DNA of 64,000 nt, from assembly GCA_020073465.1 (NCBI GenBank), contig JAIQFC010000005.1, forward strand, positions 62,001 through 126,000. Reading direction: 5' to 3'. The position numbers and the translations under genes are program-made. The notes beneath the pieces were generated by a model. That model searched no databases. It was not told the origin of the DNA and saw only the letters and a list, made by a program, of their open reading frames with translations. The DNA is from Terriglobia bacterium. Its GTDB lineage: Bacteria > Acidobacteriota > Terriglobia > Terriglobales > Acidobacteriaceae. Shown here piece after piece: positions 8,437 through 16,934 of the stretch; the first letter of the stretch is position 1; each line of letters begins with the position of its first letter.

Positions 8437-9651
8437 CTATTTGCTCTCCGCGACCGACGGGCTCGCCCCGAAGTCGCGACGACTATTAGCAGCGGTGCGC
8501 GCGGCACGTGCCGCCGGCTGAGTCGCAGCCGCGGCCCCGTAACGCTCCAGCAGCACCGGCGCCATAGTGTTTTCTGCTTCCTTCACAAAGATCATCTTGT
8601 TTTCGGAAGCCATATCTACGCGCACAAAATCGCCCAGCTTCACCTGGCCCGTGGCCACCAGGTTCGCCAGCGGAAACACCAGGTTCCGCTCAATCGCGCG
8701 CTTCAGGTGCCGCGCCCCATACCGCGGATCGGTGCCTTCCTTGAGCAAGTATTCCTTTACTTTCGAAGTGCAGTTGAACACGAACTGGTTCGTGCCCGCA
8801 GCCATCAGCACCCGCTGCTGCACCATCCCCAATTCGATCTCAAGAATCTGCGACAGATGTTCATCGCGCAGTGTCTTGAACACAACCGACTTGTCGATAC
8901 GGTTCATGAACTCCGGCGTGAACTTCCGTCGCGCGGCCTCGACTGCCGTTCGCTGAATCTTGTCATCGAACGAACCATTGACTTCAACCACCTTGGGCGC
9001 AAACCCGAACCCGCCATCCACGAGGTTGGTCATTTCGCCGGCGCCCAGGTTCGAAGTCATGATGATGATGCACTGCGACAAATCCACGCGGCGGTTGTCG
9101 CCCAGCGTCAAAGTCGCCTTGTCCAGAATCCCCAGCAGCAACTGCCACAGGGAGTCCGACGCTTTCTCGATCTCGTCAAACAGCAGGATCGACAACTTCA
9201 GCTTCTCCGTGAACCACTGGTTCAACGCTTCCTGCGTCAGCAGCGGATGCGTCTCGCGATGTCCCAAATACCCCGGAGGCGACCCAATCAGCTTCGCAAT
9301 CTCATGCGAGTGCTGGAACTCCGCGCAGTCAATCTTGATGCAAGCCCGCGAGTCGCCGAATAGCGCCTCAGCCATGGCTTCGACCACGCGCGTCTTGCCC
9401 GACCCCGTCGGCCCCAGGAACAGCAGGTTCCCCACCGGACGCCCCGGGGCATTCAGCCCCGCCAGAAACATCTGGTAGATCTCGACGACTTTCTCAATAG
9501 CCTGGTCCTGACCGACGATCCGGCGGCGCAGGGCGGTTTCAAATTCTCCAGCATCATTGCTGCGACGGTTCGGATCGAGCACAGTGGCGAGGTTCGTTCT
9601 CATAGGGTCTTTGCCCGGATTCTCACCGGACCTCTGATTCCTTTCGTTCAT
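8437..9651 (-). CDS. Stand-alone Clp-type AAA+ ATPase
   Basis: 404 residues with one AAA+ module of the ClpA/ClpB D2 (or ClpX-like) class. Motifs in order: IVGQDQAI, Walker A GPTGSGKT, pore loop GYLG, Walker B ILLFDEIEKA, sensor 1 TSNLG, sensor-2 region TDPRYGARHLKRAIER. It lacks the N-domain and D1 module of ClpA/B and has no zinc-binding ClpX domain. Whether it partners ClpP is unclear: an IGF/LGF-type ClpP loop was not recognised. The short tail after the AAA+ module is Ala/Arg-rich. ATP-driven protein unfolding in the cytoplasm is inferred. It is transcribed alone and has its own terminator. Confidence 0.85.
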   Translation of the reverse strand: MNERNQRSGENPGKDPMRTNLATVLDPNRRSNDAGEFETALRRRIVGQDQAIEKVVEIYQMFLAGLNAPGRPVGNLLFLGPTGSGKTRVVEAMAEALFGDSRACIKIDCAEFQHSHEIAKLIGSPPGYLGHRETHPLLTQEALNQWFTEKLKLSILLFDEIEKASDSLWQLLLGILDKATLTLGDNRRVDLSQCIIIMTSNLGAGEMTNLVDGGFGFAPKVVEVNGSFDDKIQRTAVEAARRKFTPEFMNRIDKSVVFKTLRDEHLSQILEIELGMVQQRVLMAAGTNQFVFNCTSKVKEYLLKEGTDPRYGARHLKRAIERNLVFPLANLVATGQVKLGDFVRVDMASENKMIFVKEAENTMAPVLLERYGAAAATQPAARAARTAANSRRDFGASPSVAESK

Positions 9652-10343
9652 GCCGTTTTCACCGGCAGTTGACCGCGTTTCTCCGAACTTTCCAGGCCGT
9701 TTTCCGTGTCACCAGCCTGTTTTCTGGAAGCGACAGAATCCGTCATCAGAACCTGTCGACCTTCTCCAGGAGCAGAGCCCCCGGATGGCATGGAATCAGC
9801 AAGCGACTGACCACCGCCCCAGTTGCGTCTCTAATCCAGAAAACCCCTGTATCCGGCAGGGGTTAGCGGCAACCCAACGCCCTCCAAGGCGAGAGAGTTT
9901 AGACCATCCCCTGAGGAAAGAGAAATACTTTGCAGAGTTGGGGAAGGAACCCGCACCTCAGGTCCCTGGGAATCGAATGTCCCTCGAGCCGGCAGCAATC
10001 GAAGTCGGCAATTCGGGCCCCAACCTCAAGGCAGAAACCGGATTGGACAAAGCGGTGGCTGAAGTGAGCAAGGACTCGAGCCCCAAACGGGGCGGCATGT
10101 GAAAGCCCGGCACGGCAGTGCCGGGAAAAGGAGGAAGGCAGAGCGAGTCCCGTAGGGACGGCACAGATTCGCATGCACGGCCACTGCCTGTGACCCAGGC
10201 GGTCGACTGCTCGTCTCTCCTGACGGGCATCCAAATAACTGAGCACTGAACACAAACAGTCAACCGTGGTTGTCCGCCCGTAACTAGCAGCCAGCATTGG
10301 CCCAAGCTACTATCGCGGTTAGGACTTGTCACCGGGAGGAACC
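9652..10343. other. Long intergenic region with palindromes
   Basis: No gene is supported over about 690 bp. A plus-strand frame of 150 codons (9650-10102) overlaps the start of the AAA+ gene in antisense and has no ribosome site or family features. Visible structure: a CCCCTG..CAGGGG inverted repeat near 9844-9863, the hairpin at 10106-10125 and the palindrome at 10147-10159. Confidence 0.6.
10106..10159. repeat. Two palindromes (REP-like)
   Basis: CCCGGCAC (10106-10113) pairs with GTGCCGGG (10118-10125) across four bases. Then GTCCC (10147-10151) pairs with GGGAC (10155-10159) across GTA. The arrangement resembles the other double-hairpin intergenic repeats in this window, but the sequence is different from the GGACAGCC family. 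Confidence 0.55.
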
Positions 10344-12086
10344 TTGCGCCGTTCGTCTTCTCTTCGTATCGTTACAGCGGTCTTGTGTGTTCTCTGCGCC
10401 ATCGCCGCTTGGCGTCTCAGCCCAAGCCTTTCCTCCGCGTTCGCCGCACAGGGACAGACGGCGCAGTCCGCTCCGCCTCAAACCGTTCAGGGCGCGAAAC
10501 TTCAACCGGTAAGCGCATCCATCCCGGTCAATCCCAACCCCGCTGATGTTCGCGCGCTGCAGCCCACTGCCGCGCCCGGGACCGAGATCTACACCGCCAA
10601 GCGTGGGGAGGCCATCCCGACCATCGCCCGGCGATATCTGGGCAAGACCTCTTACTTAACGTCCTCCGAGCTGGCCGAAGCCATCCGCCAAGTGAACGGG
10701 AAAGCGAACGGAGACCGTCCCAGCAACATCCTCAAGGCCAACGAAAACATCGTCATCCCCGGAATCCTCCCGGCCCCCATCGTCGAGAAGACGATCCCGG
10801 TCGCTAAAGACTTTGAAGTCCGCGCCATCTACCTCACCGGCGTGATGGCCGCCAGCGACCACGGACTCCGAATTATCCGTCACTGGCGTGAAGTCGGCGG
10901 CAACGCCGTAGTCTTCGATATCAAGGACTCCGACGGCAGCGTCAACATTCCCTTCGATCACCCGTTGCTCGGCAGCCACAAGGTGTATATTCACGACGTT
11001 CCGAAATTTGTACGCTTCCTGCACCAGCAGAACATGCACGCCATCGCCCGCATCGCCATCTTCCGCGACGAGCGCCTGGTCACCGAGCATCCCGAACTAG
11101 CCGTGCAGTCGAAGCGCACCAAGCAGGCATGGCGCGAAAACGGCAAGCTGGTCTGGACCGACCCGTCCAACCCCAAAGTGCAGGAATACAACATCGCCCT
11201 GGCCAAACACGTCGCCCAACTCGGCGCCGATGAGATCCAGTTCGACTACGTCCGCTTCCCCGCCGAAGGCGACCAGAAAGACGCAGCCTTCGTTTTCCAG
11301 AGCGAGCATCCGGAAGGCACGCAGCAGCCCGTTGCCAATGTCATCCCGACGGGAGCGACAGCTCCCGGAGCGACCTTACCTCAGTCCGTCCCGCAACCGC
11401 CGCCGACAGGATCGCAACCAGTGCCCACCTCGACTGAGCATGCCGACGCGAAGCATCATCCCGCGAAGCATCCCACGGCCGCCCCCGCCGGCCCGCAGCG
11501 CTCCGACGTCATCACCAGTTTCCTGAAGAAGGCCTATTCCGAGATCCACCCCACCGGCGCCCTGTTCTCGCTCGACGTCTTTGGCGTGATGGCCTGGCAG
11601 CGACAGGTTGACCTCTCGCACACGGGACAGGACATCATCGGCATGGCCAGATACTGCGACGTGCTCTCGCCCATGATCTACCCCTCGCACTTCTTCGGCA
11701 TGGATAACATCGCCCGCCCCGGCGACGAGCCCGCGCACTTCATCGGCGAGTCTATGGACCGCTTCGAGCTCATCACCAAAGGCAGCGGTGTCGTGATCCG
11801 CCCCTGGCTGCAAGCCTTCCACTGGCGCACCAGGACCTACTCGCCCGAATACATCAAGGTTCAGGTCGAGACCGCCAAGAACAAAGGTGGCATCGGATTC
11901 TTGTTCTGGAACGCCGCCAACGACTATTCCAAACCCTACGCCGCCATGCCCGAAATGAAGGCGGCGAACACCAAAGAAAAGGACAAATTCTTCCGCGGCG
12001 ACGAACTGCCGGGGACGGCCGTGAAAGCAAGTCTGACGCCCGCCGCCGCTCCCGCCCCAGCCTCCCCAGAAAAAGCAACTCACTAG
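10344..12086 (+). CDS. Putative glycoside hydrolase, DUF4015 type, LysM-like N-region
   Basis: 580 residues from TTG 10344, chosen because GGGAGG lies six bases upstream. A signal/TM segment (VTAVLCVLCAIAAWRL) comes first. A LysM-like stretch follows (YTAKRGEAIPTIARRYLG, then NGKANGDRPSNILKANENIVIP), which suggests cell-wall binding. The main domain starts near KDFEVRAIYLTGVMA and has the TIM-barrel features of the putative glycosyl hydrolase family (VFDIKDSDGSV, GADEIQFDYVRFPAEG, MIYPSHFF, PWLQAF). A Pro/Ala-rich insert sits between the two halves of the barrel. It is probably exported and acts on polysaccharide. The substrate is unknown. Confidence 0.8.
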   Translation: MRRSSSLRIVTAVLCVLCAIAAWRLSPSLSSAFAAQGQTAQSAPPQTVQGAKLQPVSASIPVNPNPADVRALQPTAAPGTEIYTAKRGEAIPTIARRYLGKTSYLTSSELAEAIRQVNGKANGDRPSNILKANENIVIPGILPAPIVEKTIPVAKDFEVRAIYLTGVMAASDHGLRIIRHWREVGGNAVVFDIKDSDGSVNIPFDHPLLGSHKVYIHDVPKFVRFLHQQNMHAIARIAIFRDERLVTEHPELAVQSKRTKQAWRENGKLVWTDPSNPKVQEYNIALAKHVAQLGADEIQFDYVRFPAEGDQKDAAFVFQSEHPEGTQQPVANVIPTGATAPGATLPQSVPQPPPTGSQPVPTSTEHADAKHHPAKHPTAAPAGPQRSDVITSFLKKAYSEIHPTGALFSLDVFGVMAWQRQVDLSHTGQDIIGMARYCDVLSPMIYPSHFFGMDNIARPGDEPAHFIGESMDRFELITKGSGVVIRPWLQAFHWRTRTYSPEYIKVQVETAKNKGGIGFLFWNAANDYSKPYAAMPEMKAANTKEKDKFFRGDELPGTAVKASLTPAAAPAPASPEKATH

Positions 12087-12105
12087 CCCGAAGGCACCAC
12101 AATTC

Positions 12106-12134
12106 ATGTGGGGACAGCCGCCTCGGCTGTCCGG
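12106..12134. repeat. Palindromic repeat, GGACAGCC type
   Basis: GGACAGCC (12112-12119) pairs with GGCTGTCC (12125-12132), preceded by the same CATGTGGGG lead as at 45735. Only the first hairpin of the element is kept; the second is degraded. It lies between convergent genes. Confidence 0.7.
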
Positions 12135-12169
12135 CGGCCCAGGTGTATCGGGGCCGCTAAACCCCGGCG

Positions 12170-12715
12170 TTACTTCACGCCTTTCTCTGGATCCCATGAC
12201 CCCTGCTGCTTGCGGACATAGATGATCTGCCCGACATGGTAGGCATTGTGCGTGCCGATGAGCGCGATGGTCGAGGCCCACGACTCGATTTTCTTATCGT
12301 CCGCCGCTTCCACGGCTTTTTCCCATGCGGTCAGAACTTCGTCGAGCTGCTGCACCGCGGCATTCCATTTCTTGCTGTCGAAGACGAACGTGTCGTCATT
12401 CTTCCCGCTGTACTTCGGAGGCGGCTCCCCTTTGAATCTTGCCAGCTGATCCTGGTTCCAGAAAACCAAATGAGCCGTCAGCTGCCCGACGGAATGATTT
12501 CCGCTCCCATCTTTCCAGCTGGCCTGCTCCGGCGTGAGTCCTTCCACTGCCGTGTTCGCAGGCACAAACCAGTCTTTCTGGTTGTGGGTCTTCCGCAGTT
12601 GCTCGAGCAGAATGCTCTTCAGTGTCGCCGGCGCTTTCTCGGTTTGCGCCTGAACCAGAAACGATTGAGCCGGGAACGCCAGCGTCAGGATTAGAAACAC
12701 ACTCATCTTTTTCAT
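12170..12715 (-). CDS. Exported DinB-like metalloprotein
   Basis: 181 residues starting at ATG 12715 with a signal peptide (MSVFLILTLAFPAQSFLVQAQ). The DinB four-helix bundle follows: a first His in SVGQLTAHLVFW and a His pair in GTHNAYHVGQIIYVRKQQG, the usual metal-binding triad. Members with known function are thiol-dependent enzymes or unknown; this one is unusual in being exported. It is encoded alone, convergent with the DUF4015 gene. Confidence 0.8.
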   Translation of the reverse strand: MKKMSVFLILTLAFPAQSFLVQAQTEKAPATLKSILLEQLRKTHNQKDWFVPANTAVEGLTPEQASWKDGSGNHSVGQLTAHLVFWNQDQLARFKGEPPPKYSGKNDDTFVFDSKKWNAAVQQLDEVLTAWEKAVEAADDKKIESWASTIALIGTHNAYHVGQIIYVRKQQGSWDPEKGVK

Positions 12716-13004
12716 ACCGGCTTTGATCCCTCCATCCGCGCGCCAAACCCTCGATCCCGGTCCGGCCGCGCCCCTCAGTGTACGCGAGCCTGTTCCCACA
12801 ACAACCTCCAGACAATGTCATCCCGATGCCTGAGGGTAAGTCGAGGAGTGCGTTCCTTGCCCAACGAAAGTTGAGGTGCTCCGTCTGCACAAAATGTTCC
12901 GAGCGGAACTTCTCACATTCCGCAGGCCCCGCCCCCCCGCCGCGCCCAGGCCGGCCGTGGGCACCCATCCTCACGTAACATCAGTGCGGGTTATGGCCAG
13001 GGTT

Positions 13005-13039
13005 ACTGAGAATTGAGAACTGACGACTGAGAACTGGTC
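13005..13039. repeat. Phased heptamer repeat
   Basis: Five abutting 7-bp units with core ACTGAGA (ACTGAGA, ATTGAGA, ACTGACG, ACTGAGA, ACTGGTC). The same unit in inverse orientation recurs at 41170-41197. The array ends 12 bp before the ilvE -10 element, so it overlaps the region where a -35 box or activator would sit. Confidence 0.8.
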
Positions 13040-13051
13040 TCAAGCCTCGGC

Positions 13052-13057
13052 TATAAT
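13052..13057 (+). promoter_or_regulatory. Probable ilvE -10 element
   Basis: TATAAT at 13052-13057 lies 18 bases before the ATG at 13076. No good -35 box is seen at 16-18 bp. The transcript would start near 13064, just at the AAGGAG ribosome site (13065-13070), giving a very short leader. Confidence 0.4.
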
Positions 13058-13075
13058 GTTGGTCAAGGAGTACGC

Positions 13076-14020
13076 ATGGCAATCCAGAAGACCGACAAGA
13101 TCTGGCACAACGGAAAGCTCATCAACTGGGACGACGCGACCATCCACGTGATGTCGCACGTGATCCACTACGGCTCCTCGGTATTTGAGGGCATCCGCTG
13201 CTACGCGCTGCCCACAGGGCCGGCGATTTTCCGCGCCACCGAACACATCCAGCGCCTGGTCGATTCGGCCAAGGTCTACCGTATCGACGTGCCGTTCACC
13301 CGCGACGAGATCATTAAGGGCATGCTCGACACCGTCGGCCACAACGGCGCGTGGCCCTGCTACATACGTCCGATCATCCTTCGTGGCTACGGTGAGGCGG
13401 GCGTGAACCCGTTCAACTCGCCGACCGAGGTCTACATCATCAACTATCCGTGGGGAAAGTATCTCGGCGGAGAAGGCGAAGGAGTCGACGTCTGCGTCTC
13501 GTCGTGGACGCGGCTGGCGCCCAACACTTTGCCCGCGATGGCCAAAGCAGGCGCGAACTACATGAACTCGCAGCTCATCAAGATGGAAGCCATCGTCAAC
13601 GGCTACGTCGAAGGCATCGCGCTCGACGTGGGCGGATTCGTCAGCGAAGGCTCCGGCGAGAACCTGTTCCTCGTGCACCGCGACAAGCTGATCACGGCGC
13701 CGCTGGGCAACTCGGTTCTGCCGGGCATCACGCGCGACTCGGTGCTGCAGATTGCACGCGATTTGAATATCCCCATCGTCGAGCAGATGATTCCGCGCGA
13801 AATGCTCTACATCGCCGACGAAGCCTTCTTCACCGGCACCGCCGCCGAAGTTACGCCGATCCGCTCGGTCGACAAGATCAACGTCGGCAAGGGCGTAACC
13901 GGACCGATCACGAAAGCGCTGCAAAAGGAGTTCTACGCGATCGTGCGCGGCGAAAAGGCCGACCGCCACAACTGGCTCACGCCGGTCCCGGTGCGCAGCA
14001 AGCAGCCGGTCAGCGTATAA
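13076..14020 (+). CDS. ilvE: Branched-chain amino acid aminotransferase
   Basis: 314 residues, the usual length of fold-type IV PLP aminotransferases. It interconverts Leu, Ile and Val with their 2-oxo acids using 2-oxoglutarate/glutamate in the cytoplasm. The N-terminal region KIWHNGKLINWDDA is typical, VIHYGSSVFEGIRCY is the substrate loop, the PLP lysine is in GANYMNSQLIKMEA, and GGFVSEGSGENLFLV binds the cofactor phosphate. A strong AAGGAG lies five bases before the ATG. The gene runs toward a DinB-like gene 95 bp downstream and may be co-transcribed up to the terminator at 14681. Confidence 0.93.
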   Translation: MAIQKTDKIWHNGKLINWDDATIHVMSHVIHYGSSVFEGIRCYALPTGPAIFRATEHIQRLVDSAKVYRIDVPFTRDEIIKGMLDTVGHNGAWPCYIRPIILRGYGEAGVNPFNSPTEVYIINYPWGKYLGGEGEGVDVCVSSWTRLAPNTLPAMAKAGANYMNSQLIKMEAIVNGYVEGIALDVGGFVSEGSGENLFLVHRDKLITAPLGNSVLPGITRDSVLQIARDLNIPIVEQMIPREMLYIADEAFFTGTAAEVTPIRSVDKINVGKGVTGPITKALQKEFYAIVRGEKADRHNWLTPVPVRSKQPVSV

Positions 14021-14115
14021 TTCGCAGGCGTAGCTTTCAAACTGGGGCGCTCCCCGTGCGCCCCTTCCGCATTTACGGCCTAGAAAACGTAACACCCTCA
14101 CATATAGGAGGAAAT

Positions 14116-14661
14116 ATGTCCGCTCAACAAGGTCTGACTCCTGAATTCGCCCTCGGCTTCCGGCAAGTGATGCTCGATGGCGTCGCCCGTGAAATGGAAA
14201 CCACCAAGAAAGTTCTCGCCGCGATTCCCGACTCCAAGAGGGATTACCGGCACGATCCGAATGCCCGTACCGCGTGGGAATTGGCGTGGCACATCGCCAA
14301 CTCCGATGTCCAGTTCCTCGACGGAATCGCCGACCTGAAGTTCACCATGGAAACGCCCGACGCCGAGCACAAGCCCAAAACCGTCGCCGAGCTGGTCGAC
14401 TGGTACGACACGAACTTGAAGCGTGCCGCCGCGCGGGTCGCTACTCTGTCCGCAGAGCAGCTGTTAACGCCGATCGATTTCTACGGCGTCTTTAACCTGC
14501 CGGGCGTCTTCTATCTTGGCTTTCTCAACAATCACAGCATTCACCACCGCGGCGCGCTGGCGACCTACCTGCGTCCCATGGGATCGAAAGTCCCGTCGAT
14601 TTACGGCGGCAGCTTTGACGTTCCCTTCCAGCCCCCGGTGGCCAAGGCCGACGCGGCCTGA
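14116..14661 (+). CDS. DinB-family protein
   Basis: 181 residues from ATG 14116, which has AGGAGG at a good distance; the open frame upstream is out of context. DinB fold with a first His in AWELAWHIANSD and a second/third pair in NNHSIHHRGALATYLRPMG. Members bind a divalent metal and act as thiol-dependent S-transferases or have no known activity. No signal peptide, so cytoplasmic. It is followed by a terminator at 14681-14707. Confidence 0.85.
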   Translation: MSAQQGLTPEFALGFRQVMLDGVAREMETTKKVLAAIPDSKRDYRHDPNARTAWELAWHIANSDVQFLDGIADLKFTMETPDAEHKPKTVAELVDWYDTNLKRAAARVATLSAEQLLTPIDFYGVFNLPGVFYLGFLNNHSIHHRGALATYLRPMGSKVPSIYGGSFDVPFQPPVAKADAA

Positions 14662-14680
14662 TTGGTCCACTGAAAACCGG

Positions 14681-14707
14681 AAAGCCGCCCGCTACGGGCG
14701 GCTTTTT
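14681..14707 (+). terminator. Intrinsic terminator after dinB-like gene
   Basis: Perfect 11-bp stem: AAAGCCGCCCG (14681-14691) pairs with CGGGCGGCTTT (14695-14705) across a 3-base loop, followed by more T residues. It lies 20 bp past the stop codon. Confidence 0.92.
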
Positions 14708-14836
14708 CGTTGCAACTCCGGCCCTGTCCAAACCGAAGGGATTGTCCAAACGCCGGATGGCGGCCATTACCTAGGTCATCTTGGGGAAGGTGACGTTTCG
14801 GGTCATCATACGAAGAGCTTTGACGGAATCTCTTCC

Positions 14837-15961
14837 ATGAATATTGATGACCTGCTGCGGATCGCGACGGAACGGCGAGCCTCGGACTTGCATTTGAAGG
14901 TGGGGAACTATCCTCACCTGCGCATTGACGGCGAATTGATGCCGTTGACCGACCAGCCCCGCGTCAGCGCCGAAGATATGCTGACCATGGCGTTCAGCAT
15001 GATGTCGGCGCGGCAAAAACAAAAGTTCAAAGAGACCACGGAAATCGATATGGCGTATGGCGTTGCCGGCCTGGGACGCTTCCGTGTGAACATCTTCCAG
15101 CAGCGCGGCAACGTGGGCCTGGTACTCCGCGTCATTCCCACCAAGATTCGCGCGCTGGACGAACTGTTCCTGCCCAAGGTGGTCGAGCAGATTTGCGACA
15201 TGCCCCGCGGACTGGTGCTGGTCACGGGCGTGACTGGTTCCGGTAAGTCGACGACGCTGGCCGCCATGGTCGACCGCGTGAACTCGTCCCGGGCGGAGCA
15301 CATCGTCACGATTGAAGACCCTATCGAATTTCTGCATCGCGACAAGAAAGGCTACGTCAACCAGCGCGAAGTACAGGTCGACACGCCTTCGTTCGGCGCG
15401 GCACTGCGCGCTTCTCTGCGTCAGGATCCGGACGTGATTCTGGTGGGCGAAATGCGAGACCTGGAAACGATCTCGACGGCGTTGCACGCCGCCGAAACCG
15501 GCCACATGGTGTTCTCCACGTTGCACACGTTGGACGCGGTGGAAACCATCAACCGAATCATCTCCATCTTCCCGCCGCCGGAGCAGAAACAGATTCGTAT
15601 GCAGCTGGCGGCTGTGATGCGGGCGATCGTCAGCCAGCGCCTGGTGCGGCGCTGCGACGCCGAAGGCCGCGTGCCCGCGGTGGAAGTCATGATCAACACG
15701 GCCTACATTCGCGAATGTATTCTCGTGCCGGAAAAGACGCGGTCCATTCGCGACGCCATCGCGGCGGGCACGTCGCAATACGGCATGCAGACCTTTGACC
15801 AGTCGTTGTGGGATCTGTTCCAGGCTGGCCTGGTGAACTACGAAACGGCGCTCGAGAACGCTTCCAACGCCGACGACTTCAAGCTGCGCATGCAGGGTAT
15901 CGCTTCAACGGCCGACATTTCGCGGCAGTCGATGCAGGCTGCGGGTTTTGGGAACAAGTAG
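14837..15961 (+). CDS. pilT: Type IV pilus retraction ATPase PilT
   Basis: 374 residues. This hexameric secretion ATPase powers pilus retraction at the inner-membrane base. Motifs in order: ASDLHLKVG (typical N-terminus), Walker A GVTGSGKST, Asp box IVTIEDPIEFLH, Walker B region DPDVILVGEMRDLETI with the catalytic Glu, and His box LHTLDAVETINRI. The start is the ATG at 14837 (MNIDDLLRIATERRASDLHL), which fits the family; the frame is open further upstream, including over the terminator, so earlier starts are unlikely. No other pilus gene is adjacent. A terminator follows. Confidence 0.92.
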   Translation: MNIDDLLRIATERRASDLHLKVGNYPHLRIDGELMPLTDQPRVSAEDMLTMAFSMMSARQKQKFKETTEIDMAYGVAGLGRFRVNIFQQRGNVGLVLRVIPTKIRALDELFLPKVVEQICDMPRGLVLVTGVTGSGKSTTLAAMVDRVNSSRAEHIVTIEDPIEFLHRDKKGYVNQREVQVDTPSFGAALRASLRQDPDVILVGEMRDLETISTALHAAETGHMVFSTLHTLDAVETINRIISIFPPPEQKQIRMQLAAVMRAIVSQRLVRRCDAEGRVPAVEVMINTAYIRECILVPEKTRSIRDAIAAGTSQYGMQTFDQSLWDLFQAGLVNYETALENASNADDFKLRMQGIASTADISRQSMQAAGFGNK

Positions 15962-16011
15962 GGCTTTGGGGATTTGAATTTCGTCTTCAGCACTGAGTTG
16001 CCTCCTTGGAT

Positions 16012-16039
16012 GGGCGCGCCCTTACGCGCGCCCTTTTTT
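16012..16039 (+). terminator. Intrinsic terminator after pilT
   Basis: GGGCGCGC (16012-16019) pairs with GCGCGCCC (16026-16033) across six bases, followed by six T residues (16034-16039). Confidence 0.9.
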
Positions 16040-16074
16040 CGTGATGCCATCAAGGTGAGACCTGGCAGCTTACT

Positions 16075-16563
16075 TCAGTGCTGTGGAGCGGCTCCGAACT
16101 GGGCGAACGTAACGAAGTGTCCCGCCGGATCCTTGATACTGATCTCCGTCGCGCCGTAGAAGGTCTTGCGCACCGGCATGACGACTTCGGCGCCCTTGAC
16201 CGCGGCAATGGTCTCGTCCAGGCTCTCGACTTCGACATAGAGAAACGTGGGGCCCTTGCGGACCAACTGGGAGATTGCGCCGACATCCTTGTCAGCGCTG
16301 GCGTAGCTTTGGTACATCAGTTCGACATTGCCCTTTTGCAGCATGGCAAAGGCCAGCTTGTTGCCGTCGGGCACTTCGGCCGTCTTCTGGAAGCCCAGCC
16401 GTTCTACCCAGAACTTCACGCAAGGTTCCACGTCTTCCACAAAAAGTACAGGAGTGATTCTTTTCACGTTCATGGTTTTGGTCTTCTCCTCCGCCTTCGG
16501 CCGTCCCCAGGGCAGGGCGGCGAGCAGTACGAGGGTAAGCAGCACGAAGGTCGCGATTCGCAT
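16075..16563 (-). CDS. Exported VOC-superfamily (glyoxalase-like) protein
   Basis: 162 residues from ATG 16563, which has AGGA upstream; the frame also allows TTG 16581. A hydrophobic N-terminus (IATFVLLTLVLLAALPWG) looks like a signal peptide or anchor. The two beta-alpha-beta modules of the VOC fold follow: RITPVLFVEDVEPCVKFWVERLGF and FLYVEVESLDETIAAVKG, ending in ISIKDPAGHFVTFAQF. Members are metal-dependent lyases, dioxygenases or binding proteins. A membrane-directed copy is uncommon. The reaction cannot be assigned. Confidence 0.8.
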   Translation of the reverse strand: MRIATFVLLTLVLLAALPWGRPKAEEKTKTMNVKRITPVLFVEDVEPCVKFWVERLGFQKTAEVPDGNKLAFAMLQKGNVELMYQSYASADKDVGAISQLVRKGPTFLYVEVESLDETIAAVKGAEVVMPVRKTFYGATEISIKDPAGHFVTFAQFGAAPQH

Positions 16564-16649
16564 GATTTTTGTCCTTGTCAAAGGATGTAGTCTTATTTAG
16601 ACTAGTGACACGATATTCGACTTCCATCACCATGTCAAGGAGGATTTTC

Positions 16650-16934
16650 ATGCCAACCCAACAACACCGTCTGCAGGATCTGATTTCGGTCGGGCCTGCC
16701 TTCGTTCGTGACTTTGAGCTACTCGGGGTGCGCAGCGTAGCCCAACTGGCCCGTCGAAGCCCGGAAAAACTCTATGAGGGCCTGTGCCGGGTCACCGGGC
16801 AGGCACAGGACATCTGCTGTCTTGACGTTTTTCGCGCGGCAATAGCCCAGGCACGGAATCCAGTCTTGCCCATTGAGCAATGCCAGTGGTGGTACTGGAG
16901 CCGGCAGCGAAAGGCGCGCGATGCCCGCAGCTAG
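16650..16934 (+). CDS. Cdd1-like helix-hairpin-helix protein
   Basis: 94 residues from ATG 16650 with AAGGAGG at 16637-16643. The sequence LQDLISVGPAFVRDFELLGV then SVAQLARRSPEKLYEGL is typical of the pathogenicity-locus (Cdd1) family, which has a helix-hairpin-helix fold related to DNA-binding modules. The last 14 bases overlap the start of the PadR-like gene, so the pair is translationally coupled. The cellular role of the family is unknown. Confidence 0.75.
   Translation: MPTQQHRLQDLISVGPAFVRDFELLGVRSVAQLARRSPEKLYEGLCRVTGQAQDICCLDVFRAAIAQARNPVLPIEQCQWWYWSRQRKARDARS

Larger units (their letters stand above)
12716..13075. other. Divergent intergenic region upstream of ilvE
   Basis: No supported gene. 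The region holds heptamer repeats (13005-13039), a likely -10 element and a GC-rich patch near 12920-12960. Confidence 0.6.

Noticed and set aside
9650-10102. Plus-strand frame of 150 codons
   Set aside because: Starts within the AAA+ start codon in antisense, low-complexity composition, no family match; treated as non-coding.
13040-14101. Minus-strand frame of 353 codons over ilvE
   Set aside because: Completely antisense to a certain gene; His/Arg/Asp-rich shadow.
14771-15778. Minus-strand frame of 335 codons over pilT
   Set aside because: Antisense shadow of a certain gene.
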